A stretch of 64,000 bases of DNA from Billgrantia zhangzhouensis (GCF_021404465.1 NZ_JABFTT010000004.1:305924-369923); one strand, 5' to 3'; shown: positions 9,529 through 18,447, counted from the stretch's first letter. The notes: a model not told the origin generated them from the letters alone. Translations and numbers: made by a program.

Positions 9529-10185
9529 TCAGTTGGTGGCGTCGAATCCGTCGACCAAGCCATGTTTCAGGCCCAGATGTGTCAGCTCCACGTCAGTCTC
9601 GATGCCGAGTTTTTCGAAGATCCGGTAGCGGTAGGTATTGACGGTCTTGGGGCTGAGAAACAGCCGGTCGGAAATCTCCGAGACTCTCTGGCAGTTGACA
9701 ATCATCATGGCCACCTGCAGTTCGCGCTGCGAGAGCTTGTCGAATGGGTTCTCTTCCGAATCGAAGCGGGACAGCACCAGGCGCTGGGCGATGTCGGGGC
9801 TGATGTAGCGATGTCCGGCGAAGACGCTGCGAATGGCTTCGACCATGTCGGGTACGGGAGTGTCCTTGCTGATGAATCCGCCAGCACCGGCTTCGAGCAT
9901 GCGCTGGGCGAAATTGTCTTCCATGAAACCTGTCAGCGCCAGGATGCGAACATCGGTATTGTTGCGCATGATCTTGTGGGTGGCCTCGAGACCGCCGATG
10001 CCTGGCATACGCAGGTCCATCAGGATGACGTCCGGTTTGAGCTTGCGGCACAGAGTGATGGCTTCCTCTCCGCTGGCAGCCTCACCCACTACGTCGATAT
10101 CCTCTTCATTCTCAAGCAGGTGAGCAATACTGGTACGAACCAGATGATGATCGTCGACAATGAGCACCTTGATCAAGGCTGACAT
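9529..10185 (-). CDS. gacA: Response regulator GacA/UvrY
   Basis: NarL/FixJ-type regulator of the Gac-Rsm (BarA-UvrY) system, which activates small RNAs that sequester CsrA/RsmA and so controls motility, biofilm and secondary metabolism. The receiver domain shows acidic pair D11-D12, phospho-acceptor D57 (VILMDLRMPG) and a conserved Lys in GGFISKDT. The C-terminal LuxR helix-turn-helix is ISDRLFLSPKTVNTYRYRI. The gacA-uvrC order is the classic one. The cognate sensor kinase is not in the window. Confidence 0.93.
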   Translation of the reverse strand: MSALIKVLIVDDHHLVRTSIAHLLENEEDIDVVGEAASGEEAITLCRKLKPDVILMDLRMPGIGGLEATHKIMRNNTDVRILALTGFMEDNFAQRMLEAGAGGFISKDTPVPDMVEAIRSVFAGHRYISPDIAQRLVLSRFDSEENPFDKLSQRELQVAMMIVNCQRVSEISDRLFLSPKTVNTYRYRIFEKLGIETDVELTHLGLKHGLVDGFDATN

Positions 10186-10374
10186 TCCTCGTCATTACGG
10201 ATAGCTTGCGGCAACGAGCGGAGCCGCTGCGGAGCTTGAAGCGAGTTCCGCGATGCGATACCGAGAACTCTAGCTGTTCAGGGCAAGCTTGCCATACTCG
10301 TGAGGCGAGGGAAATTGGATGGGTGTCCCGATTCCCCTTCTTTATCAACGCAGGTTAAGTTCCGCGACATACTC

Positions 10375-10403
10375 TTGACGGACCCCGTCCCAGTAGGTAA
10401 AGT
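10375..10403 (+). promoter_or_regulatory. Sigma70 promoter of tRNA-Ala
   Basis: TTGACG, 17 bases, TAAAGT, followed by a GC-rich stretch before the tRNA, as in stringently controlled stable-RNA promoters. The tRNA begins 31 bases after the -10 box. Confidence 0.7.
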
Positions 10404-10433
10404 ACGCCTCGTTCTCGCCGGGCGGGAATATGT

Positions 10434-10509
10434 GGGGCCTTAGCTCAGCTGGGAGAGCGCAACACTGGCAGTGTTGAGGTCAGCGGTTCGATCCCGCTAG
10501 GCTCCACCA
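10434..10509 (+). tRNA. tRNA-Ala (GGC)
   Basis: A 76-base cloverleaf with acceptor GGGGCCT/AGGCTCC (one G-U pair), anticodon loop CTGGCAG (GGC) and encoded CCA. Confidence 0.97.
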
Positions 10510-10526
10510 ACGAGTTTTTACGAATC

Positions 10527-10559
10527 AGCCGCTTGGCGCGATGCGCCAAGCGGCTTTTT
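10527..10559 (+). terminator. Rho-independent terminator after tRNA-Ala
   Basis: A perfect 13-bp stem, AGCCGCTTGGCGC, with a 3-base loop, followed by a T run. It lies 17 bases beyond the tRNA and could also serve the small gene arriving from the other strand. Confidence 0.92.
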
Positions 10560-10577
10560 CATCTTCGTCGCGGGGTG

Positions 10578-10820
10578 CTACCTACCCGCACACCATTGTG
10601 CATAGGTACCCTGTTCGTCAGGGTGGCCGAGACGCCACTTCGGCGCGACATCGAGCATTTCCTCCCTGTACCACTGCTCGACCTTCTCGCAGTAGCGCTG
10701 TTGGTCCGGTGTGAGATCCTCCGGATCGACCGTGACCGGCTGATCCCTTGCCGTGTTGAGCAGATGGACACCGGCACCGATGCCGACCAGGCAGACGGCA
10801 GCCGCCAATGTCTTATTCAT
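10578..10820 (-). CDS. Small secreted or membrane-anchored hypothetical protein
   Basis: Eighty residues, not recognised. The N-terminus MNKTLAAAVCLVGIGAGVHL is a hydrophobic export or anchor segment, followed by an acidic linker (VDPEDLTPDQQ) and a soluble domain with two cysteines (YCEKVEQW and QWCAGR) that could form a disulfide. The codon use is normal for the region and the ATG at 10820 is preceded by an AAGG-like site. It probably acts in the periplasm; no function can be assigned. Confidence 0.6.
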   Translation of the reverse strand: MNKTLAAAVCLVGIGAGVHLLNTARDQPVTVDPEDLTPDQQRYCEKVEQWYREEMLDVAPKWRLGHPDEQGTYAQWCAGR

Positions 10821-11025
10821 GGCTTTTGCCTTGTTGTTGCTCAAGTCTTCTTTACCTAGCGTAGTTCCTGGCAATGCTTCGATACAAAACCGATGGCGCT
10901 TCGGCGGGCTCTGCATGCCCTCTCGGCTATGTTGGGAGTATGCATTCGAGGAGCGCGTAAATTTGCCTTCATGAGCGGCTTTTTTCCACAATCGTAGAGG
11001 ACTCACTGGGAAAACGGAGGTTCTT

Positions 11026-12450
11026 GTGAGCGATACCGATCTTGGCATCATGGATGCAGGGCAGCTACGCGAACTCTTCGAGCGTGGCGAAGCCTCGCCG
11101 CTGGAGGCCACCCGTGCTGCGCTCGAGCGTATCGATCGTTTCAACGACGCCGTCAATGCCTACGTTGTGGTCGACAGGGAAGGGGCGCTGGCCGCTGCCG
11201 ATGCCTCGTCCCGGCGTTGGCGCGAGGGACGCCCGTTGAGTCACCTCGATGGCGTGCCCGTATCATTGAAGGATCTGACCGAATCGGCAGGGTTGCCGGC
11301 GCGGAAGGGGTCGCTGACGGTATCCGGCGTCCCCTGTGAACGGGATTCTCCTCCGGCACGCATGTTGCGTGAGGCTGGAGCTGTGCTCCTGGGCAAGACC
11401 AATACCCCCGAATTCGGCTGGAAGGCCATCACCGACAATCGCGTATTCGGTGCCACCGCCAATCCCTGGGATACGCGCCTGACGCCTGGCGGCTCGTCAG
11501 GAGGTGCCGCGGTGGCGGCGGCGCTCAACATGGGGGTGTTGCATCAAGGGGGGGACTCAGGTGGCTCGATTCGCATTCCTGCATCGTTCTGTGGTGTGTT
11601 CGGCTTCAAGCCCACCTTCGGCTGGGTGCCAGAGTGGCCGCGGTCGAAAGAGGCATCGCTTTCCCATCTGGGGCCGCTGACGCGCACCGTGCCCGATGCG
11701 GCACGCATGCTCAATGTGATAGGTCGCTACGACTATCGCGACCCTTATGCGCTGCGTGGCCAACCGGCTGACTGGGGAGAAGGGCTTGGCTTGGGTTTGG
11801 AGGGTATGCGCATCGCTTTTTCGCCCACACTGGGTTATGCCCGGGTGGAGCCGGCGGTTGCCGAATGCGTGCGCCAGGCCGCATGTCGCCTGGAAACGTT
11901 GGGTGCTGTGGTCGAAGAAGTGGATCCTGGCTTTGAGTCTCCCATATGCATCTTCAATACGCTCTGGTTCACCGCCTCGCTTGCCGTATATCGCGAGCAT
12001 GACGAGCGACAGCGTCGGCTGCTCGATTCCGGTATGGTGGCAGACGCGAAGCGCGCCGAGAGGCTGAGCGCGCTGGACATGTTCTATGCGCTCAAGGACA
12101 GGGCGCGGCTGACGGAGAAGTTGGAACACTTCAATCAGTGCTATCACTTGGTCATGACGCCTTCGGTGGCGGTGTGCCCTTTTCCCTTGAACCATGACGT
12201 GCCGCCGGGTAGCGGCATGCGCGACTGGGAGGAATGGGCGCCCTTTTCCTACCCGTTCAACTTGAGCCAACAGCCTGCTGCATCCGTGCCCTGTGGCTTC
12301 ACGCCGGATGGTCTGCCCGTAGGGTTTCAATTGGCGGGTGGCAAGCATGACGATGCCAGGATACTACGCGTTAGCCATGCCTACCTGGCGGCATTTCCTC
12401 CGGCCTTTCCCGAGAAGCTCGATCTTGCACGAGCCCCCTATCTTGCATGA
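11026..12450 (+). CDS. Amidase-signature family hydrolase
   Basis: Hydrolyses an amide bond of unknown substrate, probably in the cytoplasm (no signal peptide). The Ser-cisSer-Lys triad is complete: Lys82 in SLKDLTE, cis-Ser157 in PGGSSGG, and nucleophile Ser181 in GGDSGGSIRIPA. The 474-residue length fits the single-domain family. It starts at a GTG with ACGGAGG upstream. The absence of GatB and GatC neighbours, and the sequence around FKPTFGWVPEWP, argue against GatA; this looks like a stand-alone amidase. It is monocistronic. Confidence 0.88.
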   Translation: MSDTDLGIMDAGQLRELFERGEASPLEATRAALERIDRFNDAVNAYVVVDREGALAAADASSRRWREGRPLSHLDGVPVSLKDLTESAGLPARKGSLTVSGVPCERDSPPARMLREAGAVLLGKTNTPEFGWKAITDNRVFGATANPWDTRLTPGGSSGGAAVAAALNMGVLHQGGDSGGSIRIPASFCGVFGFKPTFGWVPEWPRSKEASLSHLGPLTRTVPDAARMLNVIGRYDYRDPYALRGQPADWGEGLGLGLEGMRIAFSPTLGYARVEPAVAECVRQAACRLETLGAVVEEVDPGFESPICIFNTLWFTASLAVYREHDERQRRLLDSGMVADAKRAERLSALDMFYALKDRARLTEKLEHFNQCYHLVMTPSVAVCPFPLNHDVPPGSGMRDWEEWAPFSYPFNLSQQPAASVPCGFTPDGLPVGFQLAGGKHDDARILRVSHAYLAAFPPAFPEKLDLARAPYLA

Positions 12451-12528
12451 GCTCCCGATCTCGAGAGAGTCCGGAGCCGTATCGGCGTTGAGGTTCGTGC
12501 TGCCCTGTGCGGCACGGAGTGCCTGGCG

Positions 12529-14274
12529 TCATGCGCTGGGCGGTCGGCGCTCGTCAAGCCATTTTCGCAGCGCCTCGGGAGCCATGGGAAGGCAATAGTG
12601 ATTGCCTTGTACCAGGTGAGCCGAAACGGTTTTCAGCCGATCAGCCAGGTTCTCGTCATGGATGCCTATGAGCACGGGTTCGATGTCGAGTGCGCTCAAC
12701 ATTCGACATGAAGCCTCTATCTGGCGCAAACCATTATGATGGGTCTCGACTGGTCGAACATCGATGCTTGCCTTGTGCAGAGACAGGCGAGACAGCCAGT
12801 TCAGGTCGATGGGGCTGCTGCCGAAGTCGTCGACGGCGAGGCGGATGCCGAGTTGCTCGAGCCGCTTGAACATGTGAGTCGCCGTGTCCAGGTCGTTACC
12901 AAGACCCTGTGCGGGTACTTTCAGCGTCAGCCATTCGAAGGAGTCCATGTCCTGATGGCGCAGGAAATGGTCCAGCGGCCGGCGATCGAACGTGTCGTGC
13001 GACAAATGAGATTCACACAGGTGAATGGATATCGACAGCTGGTTCAAGGGGGAATCTTCCGTGAGCCACTGGCGATGATCGGCAATGACCTTCTGGATCA
13101 TCCAGCGATTGAGGCGTACGCCAAGGCCCTGGCGGGCGATCATCTCGAGGTAGTGCGCCGGTGAATGTTGCCAGCGCTTGGGCTGCTTCCAATGAAGTAC
13201 GGCTTCCAGGCCGGTGCAGCGTAGATTGTCATGCCGGTCCAGCTCTGGCTGGTACTGTAGTGCAAAGTGCTGGTCCGGCATATGGATGGCTTCGCTGAGC
13301 AAGCTCTCGAGGCGGTGCTTTTCCTTGAGTCGTGTCGTCAGCCGATGGTCGACGAAAGCTACGCGGCCGGGACCTTTCTTGCGTGCGATGTACATGGCAC
13401 TGCGCGCCGCCGTCAGCAACGTCTCGTCATCCTGGCCGTCAGTGGGATACAACGCAATACCGATCGACGCCGTCATCAGCAGGTAGCGATCCCCGGAGGT
13501 GAAGGGGGGCTCCAGTGCCTCGTGCAGGCGTTCCGCCACCGCCTGCGCCGCTTCGGCGGCGCTTTCCTTTTCCAGCAGAACCACGAACTGGTCGCTGCCA
13601 AGCCTGGCCAGAGTATCCTTGCTACGCACTTCGCGCTGAAGACGCTGAGCCAGTTCGCTAAGCATGCGGTCGCCTTCGATGTGCCCCACCGCATCGTTGA
13701 CGGCCTTGAAACGGTCGATGTCGATGAATAGCAGGGCAAGAGTGGAGTCGGAGCGCTCGGCCTGGGCCAGGGCGTGGTTCAGGCGATCCCTCAGCAGTAG
13801 CCAGTTGGGCAGGCCGGTCATGGGATCAAGGTGGATCCAGTGACGACTCTTGAGTGCCTCGCCGCTGGGAGCGGTAAGCAGCACGAAGGTATGCACCAGG
13901 TGATGCGGCTGCTTATGTTCGTCGAGCAGGGTATCGACCGTCATCAGTACCGGTACCGACTCACCATCCGCCCTGCGGCAGAGCACTTCCTGTTGCCAGG
14001 AGCGTGCCAGGTTCCGCGGGGTATCGGCCATCACCGGCAGTTGCCAGGGGGTGCGCAGGGAAACGTAGAAGTGCTCGATCGGCCAAGCCGTAGTATTGGA
14101 TCTGTCGCTTCCGACGATATGGCAGAAGGCCTCGTTGACCAGCACGATACGCCCCTCGGCATCGGTGATGGCCATGCCGATCTGGCTCTGCTCGAAGGCT
14201 CGCTGCACGAGCCGAGCCGGATGTTGGGCAAGGGCGGGGACGTGCTTGCCGGTTGGTCTATTACCTTTGGTCAT
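12529..14274 (-). CDS. PAS-GGDEF-EAL protein with degenerate catalytic motifs
   Basis: Predicted c-di-GMP receptor or regulator rather than an enzyme. A PAS domain (FEQSQIGMAITDAEGRIVLV) comes first, then a GGDEF domain whose signature is GSDQF (about residue 227), which should abolish cyclase activity, then an EAL domain (GLEAVLHW near 356). In the EAL domain the usual NLS asparagine segment reads SIHLCE and the DDFGTG motif is DDFGSS, so phosphodiesterase activity is doubtful. I prefer the ATG at 14274, because a sigma28-like -10 box overlaps the earlier in-frame ATG at 14316. Divergent from an intact cyclase. Confidence 0.85.
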   Translation of the reverse strand: MTKGNRPTGKHVPALAQHPARLVQRAFEQSQIGMAITDAEGRIVLVNEAFCHIVGSDRSNTTAWPIEHFYVSLRTPWQLPVMADTPRNLARSWQQEVLCRRADGESVPVLMTVDTLLDEHKQPHHLVHTFVLLTAPSGEALKSRHWIHLDPMTGLPNWLLLRDRLNHALAQAERSDSTLALLFIDIDRFKAVNDAVGHIEGDRMLSELAQRLQREVRSKDTLARLGSDQFVVLLEKESAAEAAQAVAERLHEALEPPFTSGDRYLLMTASIGIALYPTDGQDDETLLTAARSAMYIARKKGPGRVAFVDHRLTTRLKEKHRLESLLSEAIHMPDQHFALQYQPELDRHDNLRCTGLEAVLHWKQPKRWQHSPAHYLEMIARQGLGVRLNRWMIQKVIADHRQWLTEDSPLNQLSISIHLCESHLSHDTFDRRPLDHFLRHQDMDSFEWLTLKVPAQGLGNDLDTATHMFKRLEQLGIRLAVDDFGSSPIDLNWLSRLSLHKASIDVRPVETHHNGLRQIEASCRMLSALDIEPVLIGIHDENLADRLKTVSAHLVQGNHYCLPMAPEALRKWLDERRPPSA

Positions 14275-14315
14275 CTGGGCCGTTTCATAAATGGAGTTCG
14301 GGTCGGTTGGAAACA

Positions 14316-14342
14316 TTATCGTCCCTTCCGGCCAGGACTTGA
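14316..14342 (-). promoter_or_regulatory. Sigma28-like promoter for the PAS-GGDEF-EAL gene
   Basis: On the minus strand: TCAAGTCC, 11 bases, GACGATAA. This departs from TAAAGTTT-N11-GCCGATAA at few positions and keeps the exact spacing. It places transcription start within about 40 bases of the ATG at 14274. Confidence 0.5.
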
Positions 14343-14413
14343 GCTGTAAGGCTCCTTTCGTTGAGGGGCGAAAGTGTCAAGTTGGGTAACATGGTTTGAT
14401 GCGCTACCTAGTC

Positions 14414-14440
14414 TCAGGTTCGCTTCGGCAATGCCGATAA
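14414..14440 (+). promoter_or_regulatory. Sigma28-like promoter for the diguanylate cyclase gene
   Basis: TCAGGTTC, 11 bases, GCCGATAA. The -10 half is a perfect sigma28 consensus; the -35 half has three mismatches. It lies 113 bases before the GTG start at 14554. Confidence 0.5.
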
Positions 14441-14553
14441 TCAAGCTGGCTCATCCGCTTTGCATGCGGGACTGACAGAGGATAGGCGGTACGTCTCATC
14501 AATCCGGAGCTGACAGGCCGCTTTTTACCTCGACCAAGGGGAAAGTTCTGCTC

Positions 14554-16551
14554 GTGACGGCACCTATCGTGTCACTGGCCCGCTCGATCTGCTCGTTGCA
14601 GGGCCGTCTTCTCGCCGGGCTAGCCATGACCTGGCTGATGATCGTCGGCATTGTCCTGATGCTGGCCTGGCAGTTCGGGGAGGAACTGGTCGACGACGTT
14701 AACTTGACTCACTTGCGCTACGAGTCGCAGTTGATTGCGGATGGCTTGAGTGAACAGGTGGAACAGCGACTGCGCGCACTGGAGCGGCTCGAACAGGGCT
14801 TGCGTGGGGTGGAGGAGAACCAGTTGCATGTCAGGCTCGAGAGCAGCCAGGCTCTGCTGGAGTGGTTCGAGGGGTTGATGCTGACCGATGCCGATGGCCG
14901 CGTGCTTGCGGACTGGCCCATCGTGCCGGGGCGGGCGGGTATCGAGACCGCCGAAACGGAATATTTTCGCAGGCTGCGTCATTCGCCGTGGCCATATGTG
15001 AGCCGTCCTTTCATCGGCAGGGCGAGCGGCGATTCCCTGGTGCTCATGCTGGTGCCGCGCTTCGACGATCAGGGCAGCTTTGCCGGTATGGTCGGAGGCA
15101 TGATCAACCTTACCAGTGGCGGTCTGTTCCGCCTGTTGGAAGACATAAGGTTGGGCGGGGGCGGTCATGTGTCGGTATTCACCGCGACGGGTGAGCCGCT
15201 GTTTCATTTGCGTCGCCGCTCGTCGCGGTCCGATGACGAGGCTTTCGGCGATTCCGGCACTCTGGAACTGGTGCTGAGCGGTTGGCAGGGAGAGGCCGCT
15301 TCGGTCGTCGATGGAGAGCCGGCCCTGGTGTCCTATCGCCAGATCTGGCCGGCGGACTGGATCGTCAAGGTGGCCATTCCCCAGGCCCAGGCCCAGGCGC
15401 CGCTGGGGGATTTCCTGAGCCGTCTATGGTGGGCCTGGCTGGTGCTGGCCATCCTGCTGCTGATTACCATGCGCTGGTTGGTCAGGCGGCTGCTACGGCC
15501 ACTTCATCGACTCGAGCGTCAGATTGCCCAGGTTGGCGCGGGCGAGAGGCGCTACCTCGAACTCTCCACCAGCATGCAGGAGCTACGCCAAGTGGCCAGC
15601 AGCTTCAACCACCTGGAGCACGAACGACTGGCCGCCCTGGAGCACTTGCGCGATCGTCAGGCGTTCCTCGATGCGGTGCTAGGCTCGACCCCCATAGGCA
15701 TGTTCGTTGCCGATCTCGAGGGACGGTTGAATTACCTGAATCCGGCACTGCTCGAGCTGCTTGGGCTTGACGCGTGGAATAGCACCAGGGAGTGGTGGCA
15801 GCGTATCCACCCTGCCGACCAGGAGGGGGCCCGGGACATGTGGCGCCACACCTTGGCGACCGGTAACGATTTCGTTCGCCAGATGCGCTTCCTGCGTGGC
15901 GATGGCATCACGCTGTGGGTCGAGGTGCATGCCAGCCAAGTGCTGGGGAACGAACAGCCATTGGGCTTCGTGGGCATGGTCAAGGACATCACCGCGCGAC
16001 GCCAGCAAGAGGCGCTGCAGCGCTGGGAGGCGGAACACGACCCGTTGACGGGGCTGCTCAACCGGCGCGGCTTCGAGCGGCGTCTCGAGGAGGCGTTGGC
16101 CGAATACTCCAAGACCGGCACGCCCGCGGTACTGATCCTGTTCGATCTCGACCACTTCAAGCCGATCAACGACGAGGGTGGGCATGCCCTGGGTGACGAG
16201 ATGCTGCGGCGCGTCGCTCAGGTCGTGGCCTGGGAAGTACGGCGTAGTGATCACGTGGCCCGCCAGGGTGGAGATGAGTTTGCTGTCCTGCTGCCCAGCT
16301 GCACGCTGAAGCAGGCTGGCGAAATTGCGGAATCCCTGCGCCGTGCGGTGTCTGAAGTCACCGTGACCCATGAGGGCAAGACATACAGTATCACCCTGAG
16401 CATGGGCGTTACGGCGCTACAAGAGGATGACGAATCGGTCGAGACCGTATTGGCTCGCGCTGATGAGGCGAGCTATAAAGCCAAGGCCAATGGGCGCAAT
16501 ACCGTGGTGATCACCACGCTTGACGACGACTTGATCGACAGCCTGTGGTAG
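14554..16551 (+). CDS. Cache-HAMP-PAS-GGDEF diguanylate cyclase
   Basis: Inner-membrane sensor that makes c-di-GMP from two GTP. A membrane helix at about residues 18-42 is followed by a periplasmic double-Cache-like sensor (about 45-285), a second helix (about 291-312), HAMP, a PAS domain (about 370-480) and GGDEF. The catalytic GGDEF motif is intact near residue 571, and an RxxD inhibitory site (RRSD) sits five residues before it, so product feedback is likely. GTG start. It lies between a degenerate GGDEF-EAL gene and flgN, suggesting motility control. Confidence 0.9.
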   Translation: MTAPIVSLARSICSLQGRLLAGLAMTWLMIVGIVLMLAWQFGEELVDDVNLTHLRYESQLIADGLSEQVEQRLRALERLEQGLRGVEENQLHVRLESSQALLEWFEGLMLTDADGRVLADWPIVPGRAGIETAETEYFRRLRHSPWPYVSRPFIGRASGDSLVLMLVPRFDDQGSFAGMVGGMINLTSGGLFRLLEDIRLGGGGHVSVFTATGEPLFHLRRRSSRSDDEAFGDSGTLELVLSGWQGEAASVVDGEPALVSYRQIWPADWIVKVAIPQAQAQAPLGDFLSRLWWAWLVLAILLLITMRWLVRRLLRPLHRLERQIAQVGAGERRYLELSTSMQELRQVASSFNHLEHERLAALEHLRDRQAFLDAVLGSTPIGMFVADLEGRLNYLNPALLELLGLDAWNSTREWWQRIHPADQEGARDMWRHTLATGNDFVRQMRFLRGDGITLWVEVHASQVLGNEQPLGFVGMVKDITARRQQEALQRWEAEHDPLTGLLNRRGFERRLEEALAEYSKTGTPAVLILFDLDHFKPINDEGGHALGDEMLRRVAQVVAWEVRRSDHVARQGGDEFAVLLPSCTLKQAGEIAESLRRAVSEVTVTHEGKTYSITLSMGVTALQEDDESVETVLARADEASYKAKANGRNTVVITTLDDDLIDSLW

Positions 16552-16628
16552 CGAGCGGTACGGGACCAGGAGAGAGGAAGTTTAGGTCAAGCAGGGGGCG
16601 ATACAGGCAGGGGCAGGAATGAAAGCGC

Positions 16629-17078
16629 CTAGACCGATGCGTCGATACGGCCCGACTGGGCGGCGACGCGGCCGCTGGAGTGGTACGTGGTTTTCTCGGC
16701 CACTCGGTGAATCATGTCGAGCAGGCTCGTGTTCTGCTCCATGCGCAGGCTGACCAGCTTGCCGTTCAATGCATTGAGGCGCTGTGCCTCGCGAGTGAGT
16801 TCCAGGGTCTGTCTCCAGGCCTGCCCGCAGCCGGCGTCGACAGCCGCCTGCTGGGCGCCTGCCGCTCCGTCCGCATAGCCGAGCCGACGCTGTACTCCCT
16901 GGCGTAGCGTTTCACTGGCTTCCACCCGCGACAACAGCTCCTGCTTGCGCTCGGCGATATCGGCAAGCGCCTTGCCATCGAGATCGGCATCGGCCAGCAG
17001 GGTGCGCTCACGCTCGAGTAGCTCGATGATGCCGCCGAGGCGTCGCTGCTGTTGCTGAAGAAGCTTCGCCAGGCTCAT
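16629..17078 (-). CDS. flgN: Flagellar export chaperone FlgN
   Basis: Cytoplasmic chaperone that delivers the hook-filament junction proteins FlgK and FlgL to the export gate. The 149 residues are mostly helical, with the N-terminal pattern LLQQQQRRLGGIIELLERER and C-terminal LRMEQNTSLLDMI typical of FlgN. The start overlaps the flgM stop by 4 bases, indicating translational coupling. Confidence 0.88.
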   Translation of the reverse strand: MSLAKLLQQQQRRLGGIIELLERERTLLADADLDGKALADIAERKQELLSRVEASETLRQGVQRRLGYADGAAGAQQAAVDAGCGQAWRQTLELTREAQRLNALNGKLVSLRMEQNTSLLDMIHRVAEKTTYHSSGRVAAQSGRIDASV

Positions 17079-17356
17079 TCCGTGCGGCTCTCCGTCGCCA
17101 GTGATTCGATCAGGGCATCGGCGATACGCTCGGCCCGAATCTCCAGCCGTCCCTCGCGAATGGCCTCACGGATCTCCTCGACGCGTGCCATGTCGATGTC
17201 GCGCGAGGAGTCGGCAGCCTTCTGGCTGAGATGAGTGGCAGCCGATGGGCCGGGTTCCTGACGACCCGAAGACGTGGCGCCCTTGACCGGCTGGGTTTCT
17301 TCGCGCTGGCCCGTCTGGGGCGGGCGAGTCAGGGGATTCTGGCTGTTGATCTTCAC
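17075..17356 (-). CDS. flgM: Anti-sigma28 factor FlgM
   Basis: Binds FliA (sigma28) until the hook is finished, when it is exported and late genes switch on. The 93 residues begin MKINSQNPLT, have a low-complexity middle, and end in a sigma-binding helical region (DMARVEEIREAIREGRLEI) typical of FlgM. A strong sigma28 promoter lies just upstream, so FlgM is in its own regulon. Its stop overlaps flgN. Confidence 0.92.
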   Translation of the reverse strand: MKINSQNPLTRPPQTGQREETQPVKGATSSGRQEPGPSAATHLSQKAADSSRDIDMARVEEIREAIREGRLEIRAERIADALIESLATESRTE

Positions 17357-17389
17357 GATAGTTGCCTCATGGCCGAATGCTTTTATCCG

Positions 17390-17416
17390 TTATCGGCAGT
17401 CCGGCAGATAACTTTA
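17390..17416 (-). promoter_or_regulatory. Sigma28 promoter of flgMN
   Basis: On the minus strand: TAAAGTTA, 11 bases, GCCGATAA, essentially consensus. The first two bases of TAAAG (17415-17416) are also the terminal TA of the adjacent TIR element. Confidence 0.85.
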
Positions 17417-17681
17417 GGCTCTGTCTGAAAACTGCTTGCGCTTGGCCATACGGCGTTAAAAATCAGCTCAAAATACTCATTTACACCACGTAAACTCCGT
17501 CTTTGGACTCGCGACATCCATGTCGCTCGCTCTTCGAGCAGCGGAGCTGCCCAAATCGGCTTCCCTGCCGATTTGTCGCTGATTTTTGCCTTGCGACCCA
17601 CATGGAGGTGGGAAGTGCGTTGGCCCGTAGGGAACGGGCCTAGCTCTGGCCTTCGCTCGCCGGCTTTTCAGACAGAGCCTA
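17415..17681. repeat. TIR element, long copy (MITE/BIME-like)
   Basis: A 267-bp non-coding unit with perfect 17-bp terminal inverted repeats, TAGGCTCTGTCTGAAAA at 17415-17431 and its complement at 17665-17681. Internally it shares a core (CATACGGCGTTAAAAATC, then TACTCATTTACACC, then CGTAAACTCCGTCTT) with a 144-bp copy at 26495-26638, in opposite orientation. This copy carries two extra internal segments that are themselves hairpin-prone, around 17503-17575 and 17595-17645. No open reading frame of note is inside. It fills most of the flgM-flgA gap. Confidence 0.85.
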
Positions 17682-17757
17682 GGCTTTTCAAGCGATGCCC
17701 TTCTCGGGGGCGGCTCTCGGAGCGCTTCGAAGCATCCGCCAAATGCGCTGGGCGATG

Positions 17758-18447
17758 TCAGAAGTCTACGACAAGGACACCCTCTCCGACCACCTCTGCC
17801 GTTACCACTTCGCGGTTGTCGAAGCGGACTCGGACGCGGTCGCCCAGTCCGCCTGGTTCTAGCGCCTGGCCTTCACGTGAGATGCGAAAGGCCGCCCCCC
17901 GGGCTTCGACCGCGACTCGCTGATTTCTCTCCACGAGGGGCAGGTGGCGGAACTGGTGGGCCTGCAGCGGTTGGCCGGGCGGCAGGGCGCGGGTTGCCAC
18001 CTGGCCGACGATCTCATCGGAATCGAGCAGGGTTCGGTTAGGCAGTTCGGCCAGGTTGCCTGATCGCGAAACGAGATGACCGTGGCGCACGGTTTCCCCC
18101 GCGGCCAGCGGAGCGGCAAGGACCGGATAGTCACCCATGGCCCCGACCTCCGCCTGCAGGTAGCGTACCTGGCGTCCATCGCTGCCGCAGCGTACGCCGA
18201 CGGAGACGCGGCCCAGGGGAACATCTCCCGGGCGGGTGAGGAAGGGCTCGGGCGATTCGCAGGCCGGCAGTCTGGCGGAAGGGGGGCGCAGCTCGATGAT
18301 GAGTTCGTCGCCCAGCATGCGCGCCTCTTCGTGTAGGAAGCCGTGTACGACTTGCAGCAGTTCGCTGTCGTCGGCCAAAGCGGCCGGTATCGCCAGCCAG
18401 CCAGCCAGGAAGAACGACAACAGCGGGGCGAAGCGGGTCAGGCGCAT
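17758..18447 (-). CDS. flgA: Flagellar P-ring assembly protein FlgA
   Basis: Periplasmic chaperone for FlgI assembly into the P ring. The chosen ATG at 18447 gives a clean signal peptide (RLTRFAPLLSFFLAGWLAI, cleaved after ALA). The C-terminal SAF-like domain, with EVGAMGDYPVLAAPLAAGE and ALPPGQPLQAHQFR, is typical. Total 229 residues. It is divergent from flgB and separated from flgM by the TIR element, so it probably has its own promoter. Confidence 0.92.
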   Translation of the reverse strand: MRLTRFAPLLSFFLAGWLAIPAALADDSELLQVVHGFLHEEARMLGDELIIELRPPSARLPACESPEPFLTRPGDVPLGRVSVGVRCGSDGRQVRYLQAEVGAMGDYPVLAAPLAAGETVRHGHLVSRSGNLAELPNRTLLDSDEIVGQVATRALPPGQPLQAHQFRHLPLVERNQRVAVEARGAAFRISREGQALEPGGLGDRVRVRFDNREVVTAEVVGEGVLVVDF

